From Cytidiella melzeri (Eukaryota; Basidiomycota; Agaricomycetes; Polyporales; Irpicaceae): 64,000 bases of DNA. Location of the stretch: positions 61,408 through 125,407 of the forward strand of contig JABYQR010000099.1 in the NCBI GenBank assembly GCA_022592445.1, in the 5' to 3' direction. Positions 1 through 10,390 of the stretch are shown piece after piece (the first letter of the stretch is position 1; the number at the start of each line of letters is the position of its first letter). A model generated the notes under the pieces. It worked only from the letters and a program-made list of their open reading frames with translations. It was not told where the DNA came from and made no database searches. Both the position numbers and the translations under genes were made by a program.

Positions 1-2090
1 TATGGACATCTAATTCTATACATAATCAGGTGAGATATGGATACCGTTTGTTACAGGTTATATCATATTGATCTAAAATCAGCCAGTTATCATCTGTGTC
101 ACGAGAATTATCTGCTACTGCAGCAGTAGGCTTTCAAGGTGCACAGCTAAAGCCTGACAACAAACCGCCAAAGAAGAAACAGAGACTTGAGCACGTTCTA
201 GCGGAGCTCAAAGGGTCTGACAACTCCTTAGGCATTGGTAGTATGGAATGGGATGCAGATCGCTCATCCTCATGGGGCCTCCTTGCTACAGCTGGAGCCT
301 TTACAGCGCCACATCATGATGCTGGAGGAACATTGACTTTTGTTCTCTGCCGTCGTGGTTTGAAGGTTTGGAGGTTTTTGGAGCCCAAACTGTAACAGTT
401 AAGGTTACTACTCACCAGATAAGTGTTAGACTTGAGGGGGAGATAATGAGATAGAGAGTAAGAGGTGTGGTGAGCGAATTACTGGAGAGTACAGAGTAGT
501 CCTTTATCAACAGAGTGGATAAGACTGAGGGGATATGCCCTCAGGAGTGCCTCTATATATACATGAAGGGGATGACCCCAGGTACTACCCTAAGACCCCT
601 AATACCTACATGAGTAAGCGAAGTAATCTACCTTACTAAGCATGCCCTATGCCCTAGTGGTGCCACTTCAATAATCAACCAATAGCAATTGTCCCCATGA
701 CCTGACCCCATGACCCAGCTCCAAGGCTAGACTTGTTCTAGCTTGTTCTAAGACAAGGCTAGACTTTTCCAGAAGGTTCTAAGAACTATGACATCATCTA
801 ATGGAATGTTCTATACTATGACATCATAGTTCCAGCATGTTCCACAAGGTTCCAGAGAGTTCTATCATGTGATACACAGATAAGGAAAGGAGCGCATTAG
901 CGCATCAGAGACAGGAGGCGCATCAGCGCATCAATTGATAGGCACTGAGAATAAGCGCCGGAATAGGCGCCTGATAAGCGCCGGATAAGCGCTGGATAAG
1001 CGCTTGACAAGCACTTAAATATCCCAATGATACCGTTGCCTGGTAAGGCAAGTCTTGTAGAAACATTGAAAATCTGTGACACAAACACTCTACCCATACA
1101 ACATCTGATGCCATTTCAATCTACCGGCAACTCATTGACAAAGAAAACACAGATGAGTACTTTGAGACCATCAAGAAGCTTACCACTCCGGCCAACATCC
1201 TTTTACCAGCAAATACCCTGCTGTATGTAGACAATGCAGCGTGTTTCTTTAAGATTGGCCTGACTAAACTGTGTATTTTAGAATCCAGCCTCCGGGATGT
1301 GTTCACCAAGTTTATACTCTGGACAATAGCATCTGCACTGGCGGGCACTTTCTCATGTTGGACAGTATGCACTTGACAGAAATCACTCGCATTGGAGCCG
1401 TTATCACCAAACAGACGGCCACCAATGCTTCACATCCAAGTGTGATTTGGCTGCTATCTAGAATTACCATTGGAATCTTGTATGAGAACAATTGCAACGG
1501 TATGTGGTTTGAAGTTTGAACTTGCATGTACTGGTGACTTACTTGACAATCAGTTCTCAGAAAGCCTTTCATCTCTCTGGCCCGAATGATCCTTTGGCCA
1601 ACAATGTACATTGAAGGAGACCTGGACCCAGATAATCCGAGCTTTGTGTACAGCGAGGAATCCCGCTCAGAGCTCAAGGCAGCACAATCGATTGCTCGTG
1701 ACATTCTTCAGCACAACAACATATCTGTGGCCAAGATTGAGCCAACAATGAAGGCATGGGAAGAAGGCCGTTGGCTGGCAGATGATAGAGATGTTGCATG
1801 GAATGCGCCTGGAGCAGCAGTTGTAGCAATACCAGATAGGCGTACACACTTTGTAGCTTTTGACAATGCTGAAGCCTAGAGCTTCAACTCATATACTTTC
1901 TTCTCTACTTGTGTGTCTACACAAGTTGCTCAAATCTCCATCTAGCAATGGTGTGTTTGGCCATGAGCTGCTCAACAAGTTTTTGTGTGTTGAGTATGCA
2001 AAGGCGGGTGCGAAGGAGGGTTACAAGATGCTGGATCTTAACAATTACAGGAAACCAAAACCAAATGCAAGCGGGATGGTAAATCATTGA
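1..2090 (+). pseudogene. JmjC-like 2-oxoglutarate oxygenase-type gene, interrupted by a solo LTR
   Basis: Coding segments at 96-390 and from 1082 onward read as one protein when the LTR at 391-1081 and one copy of its target duplication are removed. The first part carries WGLLATAGAFTAPHHDAGG, in which the HHD resembles the iron-binding HxD/E of JmjC and cupin-type oxygenases. After the LTR the frame continues to VDNAA; a 41-nt GT-AG intron at about 1240-1280 then joins it to IQPPGCVHQVYT, whose histidine fits the distal metal ligand. A second intron probably lies near 1500-1553, followed by coding sequence to about 1879 and perhaps 2090. JmjC-like genes of this layout are common in mushroom genomes and often lie among transposons; the substrate is unknown. 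The start lies at or before the window edge. With the LTR in an exon it is probably dead. Confidence 0.6.
391..1081 (-). mobile_element. Solo LTR (same family as element A), 691 bp
   Basis: Read on the minus strand it starts TGTCACAG and ends CTGTTACA, matching in reverse orientation the 3' LTR of element A at 7682-8402. It is flanked by a perfect 5-bp duplication, CAAAC at 386-390 and 1082-1086. A TATA-like tatatata lies near 552-560. No internal retroelement sequence is present, so this is a solo LTR left by LTR-LTR recombination. It is about 30 bp shorter than the 3' LTR of element A, so the two copies differ by indels. Confidence 0.92.
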
Positions 2091-3269
2091 ATCCCACTTA
2101 CCACTGAAACTCACTTATTTGAACGCAAACTCAAGATCACTGGTAATGGTTTGCTCAACATCGATGCAGGCCAACATACAAAGAAGTTGTGAATACTCCC
2201 CCACCTCCCATGCTTGCAATGTAGAAGTTCCCAAGATCCACAGCAAAATTGTCACTGGGAGATCATGGACAAGAGAATTTATAGTAGGGTAATTGTTCGT
2301 GTCCAATGCTATGATCTGCTCACTTTTCCTTTGAATATTTACATCTATTCATAGTCATTTGTCTACCGTTCATTCACATCATCATCATAATCCTCTGCGT
2401 TAGTCTTCAATCTTGAGTTCTTACCCATATGTTAGCTCTGTTTCAGATTCTTGAATCATGCAACACTACTAATTGTCTACCTTTATGTCGGGAATGAGGG
2501 TCTGCAGGGTGAGCCACTTACATTAGCATAGTACATGAAGTGGACTAAGCAGTCAAGCAGCCATGCATGAAACCTAGACTGCAAAGTAGACTACATCAGG
2601 ATGTACTAGAAACCATAGGACTTCACAGTTCATATATACATCCATTTGTTGAGATTGACTGTATTACTCAATGATCAATACATGAAGTAATCATAGACGG
2701 TCAAGTAATAAGTGACAATGAAGCAGTCGAGAGTGATGTAGCAGTCAGAACCACTGGTGGCAAGGTGGGAGCTCCAGGTGCATTTAGCACTCGATTTAAA
2801 GCACATTTGCCTCCAATTGGCACAGGGCCGCTACATCGGGTCCTGACTTCAATGCCAAAAGAAGCAGTGCTGCAAAGAGGGCAACACTGATCACGGCAGT
2901 GTGGAGGCAGTCCGTGAAGCAGATGCTGTCAATTTTTTTGCGTAGAGAGATGATGAACAGGGGCACATACTGGTGGTGGTCCGTGATTAGAGCGTGCTAT
3001 GGAGGAAGCCCTGACTATTGGGATAGCTGAGTACCGTGTGTGCAGAGGGCACCCATACGAGAGGTGCATCTGGAGCATTTTGGGCAGTGTAGCATTGATG
3101 TCCTGAAGGAGAAGCAAGCGAGAGCAATGTGAGAGAGAAAGAGAAATGTACACTGGCAGTGGGTCATAGCAAAGGTCTTGAAAAACCGGTGTGTTGAGCG
3201 AGAGATGTGGCGGTAGAGAAGCTCGAGAGGTACAAGGCAGAGTGCTGTCGCTAAGCCCAGAATTTAGAT
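2091..3269. other. Stretch without a recognisable gene
   Basis: About 1.2 kb with only short frames and no recognisable domain. The right end merges into the Helitron-like 3' terminal sequence, so some of it may be Helitron interior. Nothing else is supported. Confidence 0.5.
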
Positions 3270-3392
3270 ATTGTGAGAAATGTATAACCTGCGTGATATT
3301 GAATTCTGATGTATTGATACATATGATATTGTGAGAAATGTATCAAGTCTTCAGAAATCGTACTTGCCGCTTGCCGGCCCTGCTAACGCTAG
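3270..3392 (+). mobile_element. Helitron-like 3' terminus (autonomous-type copy)
   Basis: This ~120-bp stretch matches 58120-58242 downstream of the helicase remains almost base for base. It ends in a small GC-rich stem (GCCG, five-base loop, CGGC) followed after about 10 bases by CTAG and then T, the layout of a Helitron 3' end (hairpin, CTRR, host T). The next base begins the reverse transcriptase of element A, so the Helitron appears to have inserted into, or truncated, that element. Confidence 0.7.
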
Positions 3393-4808
3393 TTACTGAG
3401 TGGCCGTGACCTGAAAAGGTTAAGCAAGTCCAAGCCTTCTTAGGCTTCGCCAATTTCTATCGGCGTTTCATCAAGGACTTTGCTAAACATGCGAAACCGC
3501 TCACTATTCTAACAAAGAAGGACCAACCCTGGATCTGGAAAGATGCTCAGGAACAGGCCTTCCAAAGTCTGAAACAGGCTTTTACGTCAGCACCTATTCT
3601 GAGAATACCAGATGACAAAAACCCTTTCCGTCTGGAAACAAAAACCCTTTGCGTCTGGAAACAGACGCTAGCGACTTTGCTACAGGAGCGGTACTATCAC
3701 AACTGGATCCAGCTGACAAGCTGTGGCATCCAGTGGCCTTCTACTCTAAATCACTCAACGTTCATGAACGTAACTATGAGATATACGATAAAAAGTTGTT
3801 GGCTATTATCCGCGCCCTGGAAGAGTATCGTCAACATCTGGAGGGACATCCAATTACCGTAGAAATATGGTCGGATCACCAAAACCTGACATATTTCAGG
3901 AATGCCCAGAAGCTGACTCGGAGACAAGCGCGATGGGCATTATACCTCACACGATTCAATTTCGTGCTCCAGCATAAACCCGGAAAGATCATGCTTACCG
4001 CAGATCCTCTGTCCAGGAGGCCAGATCATGAAGAGGGGGTAAATTCCGATAACGAGGACAAAATTCTCCTTAAACCCGAGTTTTTTGCTATCTCTCCTAT
4101 TGAAAACTCTCATGACTTGCCTATCAACGATGATGAATTCCTAAGACGGGTCAAGAAAGCGCTCATGAACGATGAAGTTACCAAGGACTATCAGCAGTTA
4201 CTTAACTCTGGTCCTAGGGAGTTCAAGAAATCACTAGAGGAATGGAATTATGAGAACGGATTACTCCTATACTGTGGAAGAGTCTACATCCCCAAAGATC
4301 AGGAATTAGATCTGAGATGCCAAATCATCCAGATGCATCACGATCTACCTTCTGCCAGACATCCTGGCAGATGGAAAACGTACAAACTGATCTCGAGAAA
4401 CTACTGGTGGCCAGGTTTAACCACCAATGTCAAGAAATACGTGACAGGCTGTGACACATGTCAGCGGATGAAGACTCGTCCGCAACAGCCTTATGGACCA
4501 CTCATCCCTAATCCGGTTCCGGCCGAACCATGGGATATCATGACTGTCAACTTGATTACTCAGTTACCGGAGTCTGATGGCTTCAATGCTATCTGCGTAG
4601 TCGTAGACCGCCTTACTAAAAGGACGCACTTCTTCCCTATCGTAAACAAGTTCTCGGCAAAAGATCTTGCAGCTCTACTCTATGAGAGAGTATGGACCCT
4701 TCACGGGTTACCTTTGCAAATCATTTCAGACCGAGGTCCACAATCTGCAGCAGATTTATTCCAGGAATGGTGTAAAATGCTAGGGATAGAATCTACGATG
4801 ACTACCGC
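3393..4808 (+). pseudogene. pol: Gypsy pol fragment: RT C-terminus, RNase H, integrase N-terminal half
   Basis: The translation begins with the reverse transcriptase thumb (QAFLGFANFYRRFI). RNase H follows, with the TDASDFATGAVLSQ motif and ELLAI-like helix, then the H2C2 zinc-binding integrase region (CDTCQRMKT) and the catalytic core with DRLTKRTHFF and SDRGPQ. Frames are broken: a TGA lies just after EWP at about 3408-3415, and a 23-bp tandem duplication at 3617-3662 shifts the frame before RNase H. The fragment stops at MTTA where the foreign insertion begins, and the frame resumes at [11 protein letters not shown] about 1.8 kb later. Confidence 0.9.
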
Positions 4809-5330
4809 TGTGACACTAACATACCCCCCGGACACAAAGGGACTGGGCACAAACACACCTGACCTTGCGAGAGGCGATTACATGTGTAAGTAGGGGTTGA
4901 GGGTATGCATGAATGTAGGTTGCGAGTGGGTCCAAGAGTCCTAGGCTGCACCTAGACTTGGGCAAGCGGTGATGCATTTGCAGCGCTCAGAGTGCAAAGC
5001 CAAAAGCGCTGTGGTTTGTTTGGGTAGCTGGGACAAGTTCCGGGTAGAAAGATGTAAAGTAAAACCAAGCAAGGCAATGCAATGCAAAGAGGCAATAGAG
5101 CTTAAGTGTTGCAAAAGAAAGTGGTATAAAAGTAATAGAGCTAGGGGCAATGCAGTGGTGAAGAAAGGGGAGCAATTGGAATGCGATACACAAGAGGGGG
5201 GAGAGGAAGTGGTGTGGTAAAGTGCAAGAGAAAGGACTGCGCTGGCTCATTGCAAGAGGATAACGCAAAACACCATGGCAAACACAGTAGGAAACGCAAT
5301 GGGAACACAGAATAAACGCAGTCTAAATCG

Positions 5331-5537
5331 CAGTAGCCTTGAGTAAGAGAAGGGGCGGCTGTAAAAGGAGGTCGCAGTGAAGGAGAACACAGTAAGACTC
5401 AGTAGCCTTGAGAAGGAGAAGGGGCGGCTGTAAAAGGGGGCCGCAGTGAAGGAGAACGCAGTAAGACTCAGTAGCCTTGAGATGGGGAAGGAGCGGCTGT
5501 AAAAGGGGGTCGCAGTGAAGGAGAAACGCAGCGCAGT
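5331..5537. repeat. 69-bp tandem repeat, about 3 copies
   Basis: The word cagtagcctt recurs at 5331, 5400 and 5469, each followed by near-identical sequence (ggggcggctgtaaaagg and so on). The period is 69 bp, a multiple of three, so minus-strand frames stay open through it. These frames have low-complexity translations and are not called as genes. Confidence 0.9.
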
Positions 5538-5959
5538 AAGTAACGCAGTGAAATAAACACAGTAGGAACACAAAGGGGGGTCGCAATGAAGGAGAAAGTG
5601 GCGCAGGGTGAGAGATACGCACTGCGGAGTTGCTCCAGAAGCAAGGGAAAAGTGGCAGGGGCAACTTTGAGGGGAAAACCGCGGGGGTGTCGTACTCTGA
5701 GCTAAGCAAGTTACAGACACAGCGTATATAAGTAAAAGGCAATAGGGGCTATAGCAAATTGAAGCCATGCAAGAGCAAGGCAAGGGAAGGGGCATCGCGT
5801 GATGAAACGAGGGACAAACGCGAAACATGTTACAGGAGCGATGGGGCACTGCCTTTAGCCGCTCTGCAAAGAGAACAGGCTGCGGAATCCGAGGGAGTGG
5901 AAAAGGGGGCCAGGGGGTTCCAACAGCTATGAGCTTGAGTGCGAGGGACTACAAGGATG

Positions 5960-6545
5960 CAATATGCGGCAAGTGAAGCCATGCAATGCGAAGCCATGTG
6001 AACCAAAGCAGAGGGAATGCAACGCGAGGCGGCGCGAGGCAATGCGAAGCAAGGCAATGCAAGGCGACGCGAGGCCAAGCAAAGCGGAGGAGAAGCGAGG
6101 CAATCGCGTGGCAGCGCGAGATAACGCGAGGCGAAGCAAGGCGGCGCGACGCGACGCGAAGCAACATGCAAGGCGAGGCAAGGCGAGGCGGCGCGAGGCG
6201 AAGTGACGCGGAGGGAATGCAATGCAATGCAAGGCAAGGCAAGGCAGGGCAAGGCAAGGCAATGCGAGATAACGCGACGCGACACGAGGCAAAGCAAGGC
6301 GGCGCGACACGACACGAAGCAACATGCAAGGTGAGGCAGAGCAAGGCGGCGCGAGGCAAAGCGAAGCGGAGGGAATGCAACGCAATGCAAGGCAAGGCAA
6401 CACGAGATAACGCAACGCGACGCGAGGCAACGCGAAGGGCATGCAAGGCGAGGGGATGCGAAGCGAAGGGAAGCAAAGCGACTCAATGCGAAGCAAGGCA
6501 AAATGAAGCGATGCAAAGCAAAGCAAGGCAAAGCGATGCAATGCA
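5960..6545. repeat. Degenerate pentanucleotide field (AAGGC/AATGC/GAGGC type)
   Basis: About 590 bp consist almost wholly of words such as gcaag, gcaat, gcgag and gcgac. The purine/pyrimidine pattern keeps several frames open on both strands, giving frames of up to 238 residues of LALPCF-like composition. Open frames on both strands at once indicate simple-sequence DNA, not genes. Confidence 0.9.
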
Positions 6546-6634
6546 AGTCTTGCCAGAACCAAGGGCTGCTGCTAGTTCATGCGAATGTGCTCGCCTTTGG
6601 GCCTGTTGCACGTCCAGCGATTTCCGGGCGTATC

Positions 6635-7444
6635 ACCGCATATCATCCGCAGACTGATGGTCAAACTGAACGGGTTAATCAAACACTCGAACAGTACTTG
6701 CGTTGTTACGTTGATCAACTACACGACGACTAGGCTAGACTGCTCAGCTCGGCTGAGTTCACATACAACAATGCAGCACACGAGGGAACTAAGCACTCAT
6801 CTTTCTACCTCGAATACGGCAGACACCCTAGAGCTGGTTCAACACTCACTAAGGACCTGAAAAGGTCTGACATGAATGACATCATGTGGAACCGCTTGCA
6901 AGCTCAAGAGCATGCTAAGGCGGCGTTACAACTTGCGGCTGAACGCATGAAGTGGTACTACAACAAGCACGTCCAGAAGGTCCCCTTCAACAAAGGTGAT
7001 CAGGTCATGCTAGATCTGAGAGACTACCAAAAATCTGGACATAAGCTTTCAGCCAAGTACTATGGCTCATCCAAGATTGCTGAAAAGTTTTCGCCGGTCA
7101 CATTCAGACTGGAATGGCCTGAACGTTCACCAAGGATACACCCTGTATTCCATGCAAGCAAGTTGGTACCGTATAACAAACCTGAATTCGAAGGCCAAAA
7201 GCTGGAGATGCCTCCGCCAGATATCATCGACGGAGAAGAAGAATACAAAGTCGAGAAGATTCTCAAGTCAAGACGTACAGGCCGTGCCAAAAAGCTTCAG
7301 TATTACATACTCTGGAAAGGCTACGGACCTAACGACGACACGTGGGAACCTGTAGAAAACATCACACACGCTCAAGAAGCGATCAAGAAATTCTACAACG
7401 ATCATCCCCAAGCTATTCGCTCAGCTACAATCTACTGTGTATAA
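6635..7444 (+). pseudogene. pol: Gypsy pol fragment: integrase C-terminus and chromodomain
   Basis: The frame resumes with [20 protein letters not shown], the conserved stretch after the third catalytic region of Gypsy integrases, and continues through KGDQVMLDLRDY and the HPVFHASKL motif. It ends in a chromodomain of about 60 residues (EEEYKVEKIL, then YYILWKGYGPNDDTWEP). A TAG at about 6730, where a tryptophan is expected (DDW), interrupts it. The chromodomain places element A among chromoviruses, whose integration is typically steered to particular chromatin. Confidence 0.92.
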
Positions 7445-7681
7445 AGTTACAAACAACACACCAAGGATCATCCACGATCCAATGACGCAACCGAGGAGGG
7501 TACGGACTAGACTACCATCAGCCAATGAGGTGATAACCCCATCAGGGACGTTGGTAGAAGCCGCTAGAGTCACTCAGAACTGCTTAGGCACCCTCTTGAC
7601 AATGGTGAAAAAGTGGACTCAATGACCAAGGTGTTCGTTCAAAACTCTTTGCACGGAGTTCAAAGCAAGAAGGGGGGGTAA
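7445..7681. other. Element A 3' untranslated region and polypurine tract
   Basis: A short non-coding stretch runs from the pol stop to the LTR. It ends in a G-rich polypurine run (agcaagaaggggggg) directly before the LTR, as expected for plus-strand priming. Confidence 0.7.
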
Positions 7682-8402
7682 TGTCACAGATTTTCAATGT
7701 TTCTACAAGACTTGCCTTACCAGGCAACGGTATTATTGGGAATATTTGAGCGCTTGTCAAGCGCTTATCCAGCGCTCATCCGGCGTCTATTTAGGCGCTT
7801 ATCCAGCGCTTATCTGGCGCTTATCAGGCGCTTATTCTGGCGCTTATTCTCAGTGCCTATCAATTGATGCGCTGATGCGCCTCCTGTCTCTGATGCGCTG
7901 ATGCGCTCCTTTCCTTATCTGTGTATCACATGATAGAACTCTCTGGAACCTTGTAGAACTTGCTGGAACTATGATGTCATAGTATAGAACATTCCATTAG
8001 ATGATGTCATAGTTCTTAGAATCTTCTGGAAAAGTCTAGCCTTGTCTGAGAACAAGCTAGAACAAGTCTAGCCTTGGAGCTGGTGGGGTCAGGTCATGGG
8101 GACAATTGCTATTGGTTGATTATTGAAGTGGCACCACTAGGGCATAGGGCATGCTTTGTAAGGTAGATTACTTCGCTTACTCATGTAGGTATTAGGGGTC
8201 TTAGGGTAGTACCTGGGGTCCTCCCCTTCATGTATATATAGAGGCACTCCTGAGGGCATATCCCCTCAGTCTTATCCACTCTGTTGATCAAGGACTACTT
8301 TGTACTCCCCAGTACACAATCTCACCCACACTCTACTCTCTATCTCACTATCTCCCCCTCAAGTTTATCAACTATCTGGTGAGTGTAACCTTAACTGTTA
8401 CA
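7682..8402 (+). repeat. 3' LTR of element A, 721 bp
   Basis: It begins TGTCACAG and ends CTGTTACA, imperfect inverted termini with TG/CA ends. It matches the solo LTR at 391-1081 in opposite orientation. It contains a run of gcgctta/gcgcttat words (7750-7860) and a TATA-like tgtatatata near 8231-8240, probably the core promoter. Confidence 0.93.
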
Positions 8403-8480
8403 AGCTGCAGCCCGGAGTTTTACAGATAAAAACAAGAGGTAAATTGCCAAAATCAAGGGCTAGTCGGGCCATCCACGACA
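8403..8480 (-). repeat. Truncated LTR remnant, same family as element B
   Basis: Read on the minus strand this is the first ~78 bp of the LTR that starts at 59897 (TGTC-TGGATGGCC, then gactagccctt). It abuts the end of the element A LTR exactly, so element A or its LTR lies inside an older LTR of family B. Confidence 0.75.
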
Positions 8481-8726
8481 CGGTGCTGATGAGAAGGCAG
8501 GGACTTGCTGTGGAAAGGGAGCAAGTGCACAAATGAATGGAGTTTGCCGTATTTCTGTGCTTAGCCGTGTTCTGGCCATATTGATTTCATTGCCTCTCGT
8601 GAGGTCTGGTGTGTTTGTGCCTTGTCCCTTGGTGTCCAGGGGGTGTGTCAGTGTATCAGTGTCTGGAATCCCCTTCTTTATTTCTTGTCACCAACAAAAA
8701 GCCTGGGTTGTGTTTGATTAAATAGA

Positions 8727-9665
8727 ACCAGCATTGACAAGGCCGGCAAGCCACAAGTACAATTCCTAAAGATCAAACGAGATACTACTTTTTGGACCAG
8801 ATTTGCAAGTAAACTTGCTGCTGGTAGCAACTTGACTAAGTGATCTTGTTGTGAATAGCGTTTTTGATGAGTGATGTATGGTGAGTTGTGGTTTGTCTTC
8901 ACTGGAGCATGCAATCATTCAGGAAAGGATAAAGACTGTGCTAATTGTTCAAGTGCAACAACAGGTGTAATTACAGAGTAGAGTGTAGAGATAAAGATTG
9001 TTTGACACATGTCTTCTTTGTAATGGTGTTGAACTATGTAAACTGCAGGATCAGGGTTACAAGTATGATGTTATTGATAGCAAATGATATTTGTCATATA
9101 GCCTGAAATAGTTGATTGAACCAGTGAATTTTGTACCAAAAGAACATTAGTAAACAGCTTTGTTCCTGGTAAGATCCTTGCCAAGTAATCTGGTCATGGA
9201 TATTGACTGTAGTAAGGGCATTTGCTATTGGTGACACCTTTGATAAGCAACTTGATCTGGGACAAAACAATTCCATTACAATTGATAAGTTTGGTTGTGG
9301 GAAAAGCAGCTAAACATTGATAAAGGTAGTCACCAATGTTAGCAAGGAGATTCATATATTTGTTCATTAATTTTATGCAGTGTTCACTGCTGATGCAACG
9401 ATCACCCGTGGTGCTCATTCACTCACTGCTGATTCCAAAAAGATTATTTGCTTCAAGAATAAAGGGGGGTTGAAGGTGTCTCATTAGATCAACTCCCAGA
9501 ACATGTTACGTGTGTCCTGTCAATGTCTGAACTGCCTCATCCTCATTGGGACTGCCACAAGCTGTGTTCTGATTGTGACTCCTGCTTAGAAGGCGACTAA
9601 TGGTTGTGAGACTTTGTGGAACAATCAGATGCAGTGCTCACTGCTTGTCACTGAGCGACTGCTGC
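8727..9665 (-). mobile_element. Degenerate non-autonomous Helitron-like copy
   Basis: The reverse complement of the terminal GC stem (ggccggcaag) sits at about 8740. It is followed to the right by the same interior found at 14151-14660 and, reversed, at 11820-12576. The interior passes into minisatellite-type sequence at 9480-9660. No gene is recognisable and the terminal CTAG has decayed. Confidence 0.6.
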
Positions 9666-10390
9666 TAGACTAACAAACCCTAAACAAGGGCGGAGTTAAG
9701 GTGGGTGGAAGTGAAAAGGGATCTCCAACGACAACAACGAGGTCAAAGTCGATGATAAGCAGGCAAGCAGGCACAGAGGCCGGATACTAGCAGTGCAAAT
9801 GACAGAGTTAATATGGTATGATACTAAATTACATGCAGTAACTCACCTAGCAGTGCAAATGACAGAGAGGTCAAGCTGCAGAGCTAGGGAGGGTAAGGTC
9901 TACTATATATACTGTGGCTGGGTGGTCTGTGCGCAAGTTCCCACACTAGGGACTGGAGTAACTGTGGGGCTGGGGTAACAATAGAACAACAAGGGACCAG
10001 GGTAACTGTCAAGGACCTGAGTAACTGTCAAGGACCAGGGTACGTAGAACAATAGAGAGAGAATAATAGAACAATAGAACAATAGAATAGGAACAGTAGA
10101 ACAATAGGAACTGGGGGAATCCCTGGAGAATCCCTAACAATGGATAGAAGACAATAGTCGAAAGACAATAGAACAATAAGAACTGGGGGAATCCCTGGGG
10201 AATCCCTATCAATGGAAGAGGAACAATAGAACAATAGCCTAGGTTGATCTGGAACCGCTCCAGATTGAGTCTAGGGCTTGGGTCTGGACTATTGATAAAT
10301 AAGGCAGGATGTCACGTGACCCGGGTCAGGGTTAGGTCCGGTAATACTCCTAGCCAGAAGATAAGCGCTCTAGATAGGCGCCTAATGCTG
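9666..10390. repeat. Low-complexity region with short direct repeats
   Basis: It contains a repeated cagtgcaaatgacagag at about 9788 and 9849, and many copies of agaacaatag between 9980 and 10235. A direct repeat of about 42 bp (aactgggggaatccctgg and flanks) occurs near 10105 and 10175. No gene is seen. Confidence 0.6.

Larger units (their letters stand above)
4809..6634. mobile_element. 1.8-kb insertion into integrase of element A, with 5-bp target duplication
   Basis: The integrase frame breaks after ACCGC (4804-4808) and resumes at a second ACCGC (6635-6639), giving a 5-bp target duplication. The inserted DNA begins TGTGACACTAAC and ends CCGGGCGTATC. It has no recognisable gene. It is built largely of repeats: a 69-bp tandem block and a long GCRAN-type pentamer field. 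The class is unclear; a non-autonomous LTR-type insertion would fit the 5-bp duplication and TG start, but I see no matching terminal repeat. Confidence 0.6.
3393..8402 (+). mobile_element. Ty3/Gypsy chromovirus element A, 5'-truncated
   Basis: This is the 3' half of an LTR retrotransposon: reverse transcriptase thumb, RNase H and integrase (3393-4808), a 1.8-kb foreign insertion (4809-6634), the end of integrase plus a chromodomain (6635-7444), and a 3' LTR (7682-8402) preceded by the polypurine tract aagaaggggggg. The 5' LTR, gag, protease and most of the reverse transcriptase are absent; the sequence begins where a Helitron-like element ends. Several stops and a frameshift show that it is inactive. 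Confidence 0.9.

Noticed and set aside
5247..5849. Minus-strand frame of 200 residues
   Set aside because: It spans the 69-bp tandem repeat, whose length is a multiple of three, so it stays open by construction; no domain.
5830..6657. Open frames of 175-238 residues on both strands
   Set aside because: They arise from the pentamer field; several frames on both strands are open at once and translations are low-complexity (LALPCF and KARRREA types).
391..8402. Element bounded by the LTRs at 391-1081 and 7682-8402 as its own pair
   Set aside because: The two LTRs are in opposite orientation and the left one has its own complete CAAAC duplication, so it is a separate solo LTR.
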